Assembly (NCBI GenBank): GCA_022828595.1 | Contig: JAKGHH010000005.1 | Coordinates: 59,143,655-59,207,654 of the forward strand | Source: Nelumbo lutea | Taxonomy: Eukaryota > Streptophyta > Magnoliopsida > Proteales > Nelumbonaceae | DNA: 64,000 bases | Direction of reading: 5' to 3' | In this document: positions 53,445 through 63,754 of the stretch, in pieces | Layout: each line of letters opens with the position of its first letter | How positions within the stretch are numbered: position 1 is the first letter of the stretch | The notes under the pieces: generated by a model | Seen by the model: only the letters and a program-made list of their open reading frames with translations | Told to the model about the DNA's origin: nothing | The model's database searches: none | Position numbers and translations under genes: made by a program

Positions 53445-53452
53445 CCCAAATT

Positions 53453-54314
53453 GACATAAATCCAAATCAACCCAACCCGAGTCTGGACCAAGCTGGCTCA
53501 GTTCAGCCTAGTTTGAATATGAACAAACCCAATCACCTCAGTTTAATCCGTTTGGGTCGGCTAGCGCAACTCAAACCAAGCTTGACCTGGCCTAGTCCGA
53601 ATCCGGTAATCCTACCCCACTCAAATTTGGACTGCTCTAATATGGGGTGCCTAGCTAGTTAACTTGGCCAGTATAGACCGGCCAACTCTATCTAAAAACC
53701 TACACAACCCAATATAAACCGACCGATCTGACCCAAAACCGGATCAGTTTGGACTACCCACCTTGACCCGACTCGAATCAGTCGACTCAGACCCAAAGAT
53801 TTTCACAACCCGATATGGATCGGTCTGAGTCAACTCGTCATATGTTGAACTAGTCCAATTTGGTCCGATTGGACCAATCAAATCCAAATGGTTTGACCAC
53901 TCTTGATGTGATTAGCTCAAAGATAATTCCAATTAGATAGTTCAAATTGGTCTAGCCAATTTAAACCAAAGTGGTTTGGTCAAACTCAAAACCCAAACAT
54001 AGTGAAATGGCTTCAAATGATTAATTGTTTTTTATTCTTCTTGTAAAAATAATGTGCATATAATGTAATTTGAACCTTCCACCACTTGTGTAAACAACTG
54101 CCAAGCTATAACCAACTTAGGGTGCGTTTGGTTCACGGATAAGACCGGAATTGGAATCGGAATCATCTATTCCTGGCATCTGTTTGGTTCAGGCAGGAAT
54201 TGGAATCGGATTCCGATTCCTACTGTTTGGTTCGACTAGAAAGTGGAATTGGAATCAGCCTCAAAAGCATCCACTAATTATATATTTTCAACATATACAA
54301 ACATTGGCAACCTG
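53453..54314. other. Spacer with repeat fragments
   Basis: Sequence to 54,000 is rich in short CCCAACC/GGTTTGG-like blocks. At 54,121-54,250 lies GGTGCGTTTGGTTCACGG, then GGAATTGGAATCGG and its complement GGATTCCGATTCC, typical of a MITE terminus. Its partner end is not found, and it could mark the left edge of the gene-fragment cluster that follows. Confidence 0.4.
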
Positions 54315-54896
54315 CTACCAAGTGCATATATGGAGAAAATGCTTATCTTCTTTCATATCATGAACAAGATCCACATCCATAGGATCATTTGAAAGAAATG
54401 TATTTACAGCAACCACAGGGGAAAAGTTCATATTACTGGGTTTCATAACTTCATTATCTATTTGGAAGTTTATGATCGTTACATTGTTCAAGTAACTTGG
54501 AGAACACATGTCATGATCACTATCAAGAAGTTGATAGACCATTTTATTTTGCACTGTTTTGACATCAAATCCAAGTCCTTTCCAAATGGATGCAACCAGT
54601 AGCCATGATATATCAGAAGAGAACTGACCGGAATGTAGTATAGCTCTGCGCGTGAAGGAGTAGTCTTCAGAATAGCTCCAACGATAGTAGACATCTTCTG
54701 AAGGTTTTCTCTGAAGTTTTTGTAAGATACCAATATTTTCAAGTTTTACTTCTCTGATTTCTTCCCCAAGTGTCATCTTCACCATGTTGTGAGGTTCTTG
54801 GGCTCTATAGCATATTACATAAAACCGGCGTGCACAACCAGATTCATGGGGCTTCCTCTCAATTGAACTTATCTTAGCATCAACATATTCAAACAT
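54315..54896 (-). pseudogene. CLSY: CLASSY-like (CLSY1/2 type) N-terminal fragment
   Basis: An unbroken 193-codon frame reads VDAKISSIERKPHESGCARR, GILQKLQRKPSEDVYYRWSY, FSSDISWLLVASIW and FDVKTVQNKMVYQLL. This is the N-terminal region of CLASSY 1/2, SNF2-type proteins that bring RNA polymerase IV to chromatin in RNA-directed DNA methylation. The helicase domains and the protein's real start are absent. The frame ends at TGG then a stop, with no family match in the last 40 residues. It lies next to fragments of two unrelated genes. The lack of stops suggests recent duplication. Confidence 0.85.
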
Positions 54897-55549
54897 GAGA
54901 AAAATATTTGCTTTAAACTAAACATCATTCTAAGACCAACCCTCTGTTCAATGGGTTAATCATCTGGACCAATATTATGGCATCAAAACCATTATTGAAA
55001 TCAAGCACATATAAAGAAAGGTGTAAATCATGTTCCATATCCAAATAAAATTCACAAATGCACAGGTGAAAATAAAAATAAGAAATAATTAGTCATCATT
55101 GAAGTATATAACACTCAGTTATGTTTATTAGCTATTTAGTTATGACAGATTATATCACTGGTTGCAACATTTTTCCATTTCCCTACTTGTTGCTAGCACC
55201 TAATGACAATATTAGTTTATTAGTTATGTTTTAGTTAATTCTTTAAGTATCTTGAAGCTACTGGCAAGAAATTTGATCATATAATTCATTGGTAGTGTCT
55301 ACAACAACAATATTTCAAATACCAACCAAAGATACAGTGGAAAAAAAGTGTTAGAAACATGCACATCCAGTTTAGTGCTTTATTTGACAAGGAGGTTTTG
55401 AAAGGTAAGAAATTAAAAAATCATTCGATTTCAATTTTCTTTGAGCAATCCAAAGTACCATAGGAAAGACTTAATCAACTTAATGACAAAAAAGAAACCA
55501 CACTGAGAACTAATGCCAAAAAAGAAACTATTGTAGAGACACTTCTCAC
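54897..55549. other. Sequence between CLASSY and E2F fragments
   Basis: AT-rich sequence with no coding domain. It may be captured intron sequence or filler. A TTTAG acceptor-like site just upstream of the CLASSY frame (minus strand, about 54,920) is possible. Confidence 0.4.
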
Positions 55550-55739
55550 CTGCATTTGGCACAGGGGTTTGAGGCCCTGATTTGCTATGCTTTGGAACCT
55601 TTGACTTACTGTATACCCTGCCCCCTTTTCCTGATATTGGTGTACGAAGGGGGCTGTTAACCACTTCAGTGTATCCAGGACTGGTAGTCCACTCATGGAA
55701 GCCTTCACAATCTTCTGTTTCACTCTTCCGCTTCAGAGG
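55550..55739 (-). pseudogene. E2F: E2F transcription factor exon fragment
   Basis: This 190-bp exon on the minus strand has a good acceptor (GATTCTCAG) and donor (CAG|GTGAG). It encodes PLKRKSETEDCEGFHEWTTS, PGYTEVVNSPLRTPISGKGG and SKSGPQTPVPNAG. This is the conserved linker just before the DNA-binding domain of plant E2FA/B, which control S-phase genes. The exons for the winged helix are not present. It is intact as an exon, but isolated. Confidence 0.88.
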
Positions 55740-56575
55740 CTGAGAATCAACAATTATGTTTGCAGAATTTTAATAAGCAATTTGAGGAAATAAATTAACT
55801 GCATCACTAAATTGCAATATGTTCATAGGCATACATTTTATGATGAAATAACTGAAATGAAGCACAACTGTGAAATGTGCACTCAAGATCATTATTTCTT
55901 GTTCCATTAGAGGGAATATTAAAACATGACTATTCAACTAAAAAGAATAATCCAAGGTATCCTACCCGCACTTCAAATGACAGATTCACAATATTTAGTA
56001 ATGGCGCATATTCTAGCTTGACATACTAGTGTCCATTATAAAAATAATGAGCTACAGTAGTACACCTCCAAAGAAATACCTAAACTCCAAAGCAAACTTA
56101 CCAATGTGTGGTATTTAAGTCACAGTTTTTCAAAAAATATATATATTTTGAATGTAACAGCATATTATAAGCAATAGTGAGACCATTGAGATAGTTTCTG
56201 CCAAATATAGATGCAAATACAATGGGCATAGTCTTCAATATAAACTACAAGAATATTTGTGGTTTGTTGATTCTACAAGTGCAATCCTTGTATCATCTAA
56301 ACCGTATGAAATCTCTGAAACTTACCATCTAGTCTATAGCTGATTAAAAATAGAAAAAATAAAGACAGGAATGGAAGAACATGATCTTCATTCAGATGGG
56401 TTCTCTTGCATGTATTTTGAAAACTATTGCTTTCTGACTCTGACCAGGAGAGAGATCAAGCTATTTTCTTTGGTTGTTGCACCCATTTTGCTTTGACCAA
56501 GGACCATTTCTTTCTTACATTTTGGTTTCTTATCCCTTCTAACTTTGTACTCTTTTCTTTCTTGTGTACATCCAG
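55740..56575. other. Sequence between E2F and TPK fragments
   Basis: Non-coding AT-rich sequence. The last 150 bases form a T-rich intron end for the TPK exon (ending CATCCAG). No further exons are recognised on either strand. Confidence 0.45.
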
Positions 56576-56753
56576 CATATCTGAATACGTTATCTACAAG
56601 CTTAAGGAAATGAGAAAAATAGCCGAGAAAGATATCCTGCAAATATGCAACCAGCTTGATGGGCTAGACACAGGCAATTGTGGGAAGATCACACTCGCTG
56701 ATCTTATAGAAAATCAATCGCCCATGTCGGTTTCAATGCATGACCAGCTATAG
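56576..56753 (+). pseudogene. TPK: Two-pore K+ channel (TPK1 type) terminal exon fragment
   Basis: After acceptor TACATCCAG the frame reads SEYVIYKLKEMRKIAEKDIL, then QICNQLDGLDTGNCGKITLA and DLIENQSP, with a stop at 56,751. This is the C-terminal Ca2+-binding EF-hand region of vacuolar TPK/KCO channels. The pore and transmembrane exons are absent upstream. It lies on the opposite strand to the neighbouring E2F and CLASSY fragments. Confidence 0.85.
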
Positions 56754-57166
56754 TAGAGGAAACAATTAAATTACGAACAATCTTCCTGTTCCATCTGAGA
56801 TTTTATGAATAACAGAAGAGAGAGAGAGAGAGAGAGAATCTTTTCTTTTTGGGGATTAAAAGGAAGAATGGGGAAACTCCAAAATTGAGAGAATGCAATA
56901 CAAAAAACAAACAGATAGCTGACAAAAAAAATTACTACAAAAGTAGCTCCGTAAGGATACTTGATTAAATAACAGTTAAATGCATATCGAAAAAAAAAAC
57001 GAAATGGATCAAATTCCAGCAAAAGAGAAAATCCAATCAGAATTATATTTGAACGTGAAGCAAGCAAACAAATTAAAACCAAGTGAAACAATTAAAGAGA
57101 TCAATATGAACAAACAAATCACAAGAATGAAGCGAAGTTTCGCATAGGTGTTCCGACAATAAGATT
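56754..57166. other. Sequence up to the Gypsy insertion
   Basis: It begins like TPK 3' UTR and contains a (GA)n run at 56,817-56,838. No gene is seen. The right boundary of the fragment cluster could lie here or beyond the Gypsy element. Confidence 0.4.
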
Positions 57167-57954
57167 TGATGAAGGAAGATTTGGCCCGACCTCACAGTTA
57201 TGCGACACGTGGCAAAAACAACAGCTCGAAAAAAAAGCAAGCCTATGGCGTGAACACCAAGGGGACACCAACGGACCGAACTACCTACTGGGGGCCCGAA
57301 CTCACCCTTGGCCCAAAACCAGGGTAATCCGAACTTGCCTACCTTCAGTTCGGGATACACCTCGTCGAACTGGCCTGCCTTGTAACAGTTCGGGATACAC
57401 CTCGTCGAACTGACCTGCCCTATAGATACCTCCGAACTCAAGACTTTGCCTCGCTCACCACTCCGCATCACCTTCTGGGCACCAAAACCAAACAAGTCGT
57501 ACCATGCCTGACACTGAGGAAGTCCGTGCCCTAGGGCACCGCACCTGACTGACTTGGGATCTGACGATTGGCGGCCGCACTCTAAACGGTCACCTGCCAC
57601 CGCCACTGACACCGCCATCTCCAGTTAGAGAGACGGTTAGGCAGTGACGGTTCTATCCCAGCAGAAAGGACGACGGACGAATTGACAAACGCAAGGGTAA
57701 TCATACCCGACCTGACAAGGACCTCGGAGCGAGTGCGCGAAGTGATTATAAGAGCCCCCTGCCACCAACAAACAAGGTATGCAATTTGCGCTATCTGGTT
57801 TTATCTTGCTTTTGAAGGATTCTAACTTAAGCTTCGGAGCCGTTACACCGGGTTCCCCCCGGAGCTTCCTCATCTCCTCCGTTTCAGGTTCCCTGCTATT
57901 CAGTTCAGAAGCAAGGTCGTTGACAGCTAAGACCGGCCGGATCGCGCTTCATCA
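57167..57954 (+). repeat. Gypsy 5' LTR (788 bp)
   Basis: It starts TGATGAA and ends TTCATCA, perfect 7-bp inverted ends with canonical TG...CA. U3 contains a direct repeat of about 40 bp (CAGTTCGGGATACACCTCGT..., near 57,338 and 57,388) and a TATA-like ATTATAAGAG near 57,744. U5 has CTAACTTAAGCTTCGGAG. The PBS follows two bases later. Confidence 0.88.
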
Positions 57955-57956
57955 AT

Positions 57957-57974
57957 TGGCGCCGTTTGTGGGAA
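57957..57974 (+). other. Gypsy primer binding site
   Basis: TGGCGCCGTTTGTGGGAA lies two bases after the LTR. This TGGCGCC-type site is usual for Tat and Athila elements. Confidence 0.85.
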
Positions 57975-58035
57975 TGCTTCAAAAAGCCTCCCTCCAAACT
58001 TCCATACCCCCTTTTCTTCAAAAAACCCAACACTC

Positions 58036-59660
58036 ATGGCCTCCTCCAGCAACGCCGGACGTGGCACGGAGACAAACACCACCGGGGAACAACTTCAAGT
58101 CCCCGTGGTGTGCGTTGGATAGTTCACCATCCCCCTTTCGGTGGATGGGATCCCCAGCTTGAATGCGCCACAAGCAGTGGCGCCCGTAAACCTTCATGCC
58201 ACAAGCATCCCCTTTCCTCCCCCTATTGAGACAACCTTTACTGAACCGACTGCCGTCCCCCTGGCAGCCAGCCAAAACCGGTTGGACGGCCTGATACAGT
58301 GCATGCGGGCAATGCAAGCCCAAATGCAACAGTTCCAGCAGCACCAGCTTCACCAGCACCAAGTGCTGCACAACATCTCCCAGTATCACTATCAACAGCA
58401 GTTCCCCCAACTGCCACTGAACCAACCACTACTTCCACCTCGCAGCTCACAGGCGGGTCGGGAACCTCGCCCGCGAGATCGGCACCTCGGCGCTCCAAGC
58501 CCGAGTTCCCCCTCATGGAAAACCGATTCGGTGCCCTGGCGGCAGATTACCAGCATTCCGGGCCCATCGAGCTCGGCAACACGGAGGCCAGCAGCGCTAG
58601 TACAAGGCCCACTCAACAACGAAGGCGTCGGCGAAGTCGCCGAACCGCCACCCGTGTCTTGTCAGAGCTCAGAGGCAAAGAAGAGACGAGCTCGGACAAG
58701 GTAGGAGCTGCCCCGATTCTCTCGGTTCCTTCCCCCCTCGCATCAGAACTCCTGGCGGTCCCCTTACCCAGAAATTTCAAGCTCCCACCTCTGGACAAGT
58801 ACGACGGGTTGTTCGACCCCAATGACCATGCTGACGCTTTCCAGTCCCAAATGCACCTCGCCAGGGCCAGCGAATCGTGCATGTGCATGGCCTTCACTAC
58901 CACCCTCAAGGGGGTAGCCCGCACTTGGTACAGGAACCTGGCCCCCGGGTCGATAAAGTGTTGGGCCCAGTTCGTGCAGGTCTTCACTGCACACTTTGTC
59001 ACCAGCCAACGGTGCCCCAGAACAGAGGAAAGCATCTTCGGAGTAGTCCAAAGGGAAGGAGAATCCATCCGGGGCTACATCAAGCGATTCAATGAAGCAT
59101 GCTTGCAGATACCGCGGTTGGACCCCGCGGTGCAGCTCACAGCGGCCAAAAGAGGGGTAACGCACAAAGAATTCAAATGACACATGGTAGCTAACCAGCC
59201 CGCAACTGTGGCCGAATTCCTCAAGCTTGTGGACAAGTTCATGAGGACAGAGGAAGAAATCAACCAACGAACCGAAAGCGGGAACGAGAAAAGAAAGAGG
59301 GAAGGCGAGCTCTCCAACCCAGTCGACAGGAAAAACCCGGTCCGGGAGCCGAAGCCGAACCAATCGTTCCGAGCTCCCCTAGCAGTTCGGACGGATTACA
59401 CGCCGTTAAACATAAGGCGGACCGAGATCTTAATGACGATCAAGGATGCCCCATACGTGAAGTGGCCACCTCACCTAAAGGGAAATCCGAACGAGAGAAA
59501 TAAGAATTTGTATTGTACTTTCCATAGAGACCATGGCCATAGTACCGAGCAGTGTAATAATCTCCGGGACGAGATAGAGGGGCTCATCCGTCGCGGATAC
59601 TTGAGAAACTTTGTACAGCACAACAATAATAACAATAAGGTAGGTCGGCAAGGGGAGCAC
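58036..59660 (+). pseudogene. Gypsy gag, broken
   Basis: Gag begins MASSSNAGRGTETNTTGEQL. TAG follows at 58,117, then an open frame with a Gln/His-rich coiled-coil-like stretch (58,141-58,430). A frame change leads to FPLMENRFGALA and the retrotransposon gag domain (KYDGLFDPNDHADAFQSQMH, ARTWYRNLAPGSI, WAQFVQVFTAHF). A TGA at 59,178 interrupts, then VAEFLKLVDKFMRTEE follows. The zinc-knuckle-like motif YCTFHRDHGHSTEQC lies near 59,515. Gag would form the virus-like particle. Confidence 0.88.
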
Positions 59661-62600
59661 GAAAAGGATGCCCCCGAGTCTAGCAGCAGACTTGCCGAAC
59701 CGTTGCAGCGACAGCCTCCGGAAGAGAGGCCAGTTTGGGGAACCATCCATGTAATTGTGGGAGGTTCGGTGGTAGCAGGGTGTACCTCGGCAGCGGCCCG
59801 GACTTCAGTTCGCGAAGCGGCCCTCGAGGAATGTAACCCCCCAAAAAGACCAAAGACCGAAGAACTAATCTTCTTCACGGAGGACGACGCGCGAGGGGTC
59901 CGCTACCCCCATGATGACACGCTTGTCATTAAACTAAGGATCAGCGACTTCGAGGCCAGACGCGTACTCGTGGATTCGGGCAGCTCAACGGACATCCTCT
60001 TTAAATCAACATTTGACCAGCTACAGTTACAGAGGAGCGAGCTGAACGAGAGCGGCCTGCGGAGCAAGGTGATGAACGAGCTTCGCCCACAGAGGAAACG
60101 GTCGCAATCCCGACTTCGGCTACGGACCCAACTCGCACACTTCAGATCGGAGCTTCCGTCGAGGAACCCCTATGAACCGAACTTGTGAGTTTTTTACTTC
60201 AAAATTTAGATATCTTTGCCTGGTCCGCAGCTGACATGCCCGGCATTAGCCCCGGCCTGATAACTCACAAACTTAGTACTGACCCTGTAGTCAGACCCGT
60301 TAGACAGAAGAAACGCAACTTAGCCCCAGAACGCTGGAGGGCGGTCGACGAGGAGGTTGAGAAGCTCCTCGCAGCAAACTTCATAAGGGAAGTCCATTAC
60401 CCGAGCTGGGTGGCCAACCCGGTGCTGGTAAAAAAGGCGAACGGCAAGTGGCGCATGTGCGTCGACTACACCGACCTGAACCGAGCTTGCCCGAAAGATT
60501 GCTTCCCCCTCCCTAGAATTGACCGCCTAGTGGATGCGACCTCGGGACATGAGTTGCTAAGTTTCCTGGACGCCTATTCGGGCTACAACCAAATCCGGAT
60601 GGACCAATCCGATGAGGAAAAAACCAGCTTCATAACCGAATTCGGCCTATATTGCTACAAGGTCATGCCCTTCGGATTAAAAAATGCCGGGGTGACCTTC
60701 CAAAGACTTGTAAATAGGATGTTTCGGCCCCTGATTGGCACGAAGATAGAGTGCTATGTAGACGACATGGTCGTCAAGACACAGTTTTCACAAGAATTAA
60801 TACAAGACTTAGACTATGTCTTCCAAATCCTGCGTCAGTTTAGCATGAAATTGAACCCCAACAAATGTGTCTTCGGCATCACCTCGGGCAAATTCCTAGG
60901 CTACATTGTCAATCGGCGCGGTATTGAGGCCACCTCGGAAAGTAAAAGTCATTCTAGATATGAGACCACCTCGGAAAGTAAAAGAAGTTCAGAGGCTAAA
61001 CGGTCGCATAGCTGCTCTAAGCCGCTTCATGTCCAAATCAGTAGACCGCTGCCTACCTTTCTTCAAAGCAATCAAAGGCAAAGGGTTCGAGTGGACCCAG
61101 GACTGCCAGCTTGCGTTTGACAAGCTAAAAGGTTACCCCGCTAGTGTGCCAACCTTAGCCCGGCCTGAGGTGGGCGAGGTCTTAGAACTGTACCTCTTGG
61201 CAAGCGACGAGGTGGTCAGTTCGGTACTAATAAAAGAAACAGACCGGGTCCAGCGACCCATCTATTATGTTAGTAAAATTTTGCAGGGAGCAGAGACAAG
61301 GTACCCGCAGGTAGAAAAGCTAGCATACGCACTGGTGACAGCAGCTCGGAAACTCCGCCCATACTTCCAGGCTCACTCTGTCATCATCCTAACTAACAAA
61401 CCTCTGAGACAAGTTTTACTCAAACCCGAGGTTTCCGGTCGACTGACGAAATGGGCCATCGAACTCAGCGAGTACGACCTCCAGTACAAGCCAAGAACTG
61501 CTATTAAGGCCCAAGTTTTGGCAGATTTTATTGCCGAGTGCACTTTCAGCCATGAAGCCCTACAGGTCGAGCCCGAGGTCCCCAGTTCGGGCGAACCCGG
61601 AGCTCCCGAGCCAATAGAGTCTAAACCCCGTGAAGTAGCAGCCAGTGTGGCATCTCTCCTAGTCAGGCGAAACGCGAACTGGGATGAGGAGCCCTGGATC
61701 CTTCACGTGGATGGTTCCTCGAACCAGCAAGGCAGCGGGGCTGGAATAGTCTTATGTGGCCCAAGCGGCACAAAATTAGAATACGCACTATGCTTTGAGT
61801 TCGCGACATCCAACAACGAGGCAAAGTACGAAGCACATATAGCTGGGCTGGACCTAGCGCGAAAGGTAAAGGCAAAGCACTTGGTCATCTGCAGCGATTC
61901 CCAGCTCGTGGTCAACCAAGTTACAGGCGAGTATGAAGCACGCGAGCTCTCCATGATCGCATATTTGGCAAAAGTAAAAGAGGCCCTGCTCAACTTCCAG
62001 TCACACTTCATCAGACAAATCCCGAGGTCAGAGAACACTAAGGCTGACGCTCTATCCCGGTTAGCCAGCACAAGTCACAACAACATGAGAACCGTGTACA
62101 TAGAGGACTTACCTCGGCCTAGTATTCTCGGGGGGACAGAGGAGGCCGCTCCCGTCCTGGAAGCAGATCCGAGCTGGATCGACCCACTCGCGAGCTTCTT
62201 GATAGACGGAACCCTCCCTGCAGAACGCAATGCGACCAAGAGGGTGCAATGCCAGGCAGCCAAATACGTCATAATAGATGAACGATTATACCGACGGTCC
62301 TACACGCTCCCCTACTTGCGTTGCCTGCGACCTGCCGAAGCCGAGTTCGTACTCCGCGACACTCATGAAGGCCTGTTCGGCGGACACTTGGGGGGCAAAG
62401 CACTCGCCCAAAAAGCACTTCGACAAGGATACTACTGGCCAACGATGAAGGCAGAAGCTGTCGAGCTCGTCAGAAGCACACCAATATCCACCATCAACCT
62501 GCCTCCGACTTCAAATACCTCGCCAGCCCGTGGCCCTTTGCACAATGGGGCATCGACCTCCTGGGGCCATTCCCACCAGCAACATGTGAAAGAAAATACC

Positions 62601-63382
62601 TAGTCGTTGCAGTAGATTACTTTACGAAGTGGATAGAAGCCGAACCTCTGGCAACTATTACGGCCCGAAACATACAGAACTTCTTTTGGAAGAACATAGT
62701 ATGTCGCTTCGGGTTACCTCGGGTACTAATTTCCGACAATGGCAAGCAGTTCAAGGATATCAAGTTCCAAGAGTGGTGCCAGAACATGGGGATTCGGCAA
62801 AACTTCACATCAGTCGCGCACCCGCAGGCAAATGGTCAGACGGAAGTAATGAACAGAGCCATCCTGCGCGAACTGAAAGCACGTCTGGATCGAGCTAAGG
62901 GATTGTGGGCCGAAGAGCTACCAAGTGTCTTGTGGGCTCACCGAACTACAGAAAAAACCGCCACGGGAGAAACCCCCTTCAACCTCACCTACGGCACTGA
63001 AGCAGTGATCCCGGTGGAAATCGAAGTACCAACATTGCGACTAGAAAGATACGACGATCGGACAAACGGAGATGAATTACGTACCAACCTTGACCTATTG
63101 GACGAGGTAAGGGACCTCGCGCACATCCGGACAGCGGCATACCAGTAGCAGGTAGCTCGCTACTACAATGCCAGAGTAAAGCAACGAAGCTTCCGAGTTG
63201 GCGACATGGTCCTTCGTAAGATTATGGTGCCCGGGCCCAGCGTGGGCAAACTTGGATCAAACTGGGAAGGGCCCTATAAAGTAAAGAGAGCGCTCGGGGG
63301 GGCATACGAACTCGAAACCTTGGAAGGAAAACAAGTACCTCGAGCGTGGAACATCGTGAACTTTAGGTGATACTACCTATAA
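59661..63382 (+). pseudogene. Gypsy pol (PR-RT-RNH-aRNH-IN), broken
   Basis: Protease has RRVLVDSGSSTDIL near 59,960. Its C-terminal part and the usual spacer are largely missing before the RT frame opens at 60,185. RT has WRMCVDYTDLNRACPKDCFP, LDAYSGYNQI, MPFGLKNAG and YVDDMVVK. A frameshift near 60,930 leads into RNase H (YYVSKILQGAETRY) and then aRNH with HVDGSSNQQGSGAG, NNEAKYEAHI, CSDSQLVVNQ and ADALSRLAS. Integrase has HEGLFGGHLGGKALAQKAL, but the CxxC half of its zinc finger is deleted at about 62,470. It continues IDLLGPFP, SDNGKQF and NGQTEVMNR (D, D, E). TAG at 63,146 and TGA at 63,368 follow. Confidence 0.9.
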
Positions 63383-63670
63383 ACTGCCAAGCGAAGTGGA
63401 CGAAATCAGGTCCTATGGGCCACGATGCAGAGCCAAGAGGAACCTCGGCGTAAACAAGCAAAGAAGTTGGGCATATTATCAGCTCGGCAAAAAATCAGTT
63501 CGCTGCAAAAAGCCTTCGCAAAAAAACAGGTCGCGGAAGTATAATAACTTGGACAAGAAAGTGGCATATTCAGTTCGACAAAGAATCAGTTTGGGGAAAA
63601 GAAACACAGGCAAAAAGATTATCTATTCCGTTGCAAGAAACAGGAGTACATTGGCCATCAGAAGGGACTT

Positions 63671-63671
<1 letters not shown>

Positions 63672-63751
<80 letters not shown>
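63672..63751. repeat. (AT)n microsatellite
   Basis: About 78 bases of uninterrupted AT dinucleotide lie between the integrase and the antisense frame of the Gypsy element. It gives rise to a spurious Tyr-Ile run in one frame. Confidence 0.95.

Positions 63752-63754
<3 letters not shown>

Noticed and set aside
58141..58704. Separate Gln-rich host gene
   Set aside because: It is the N-terminal part of the Gypsy gag in a shifted frame, between the PBS and the gag domain.
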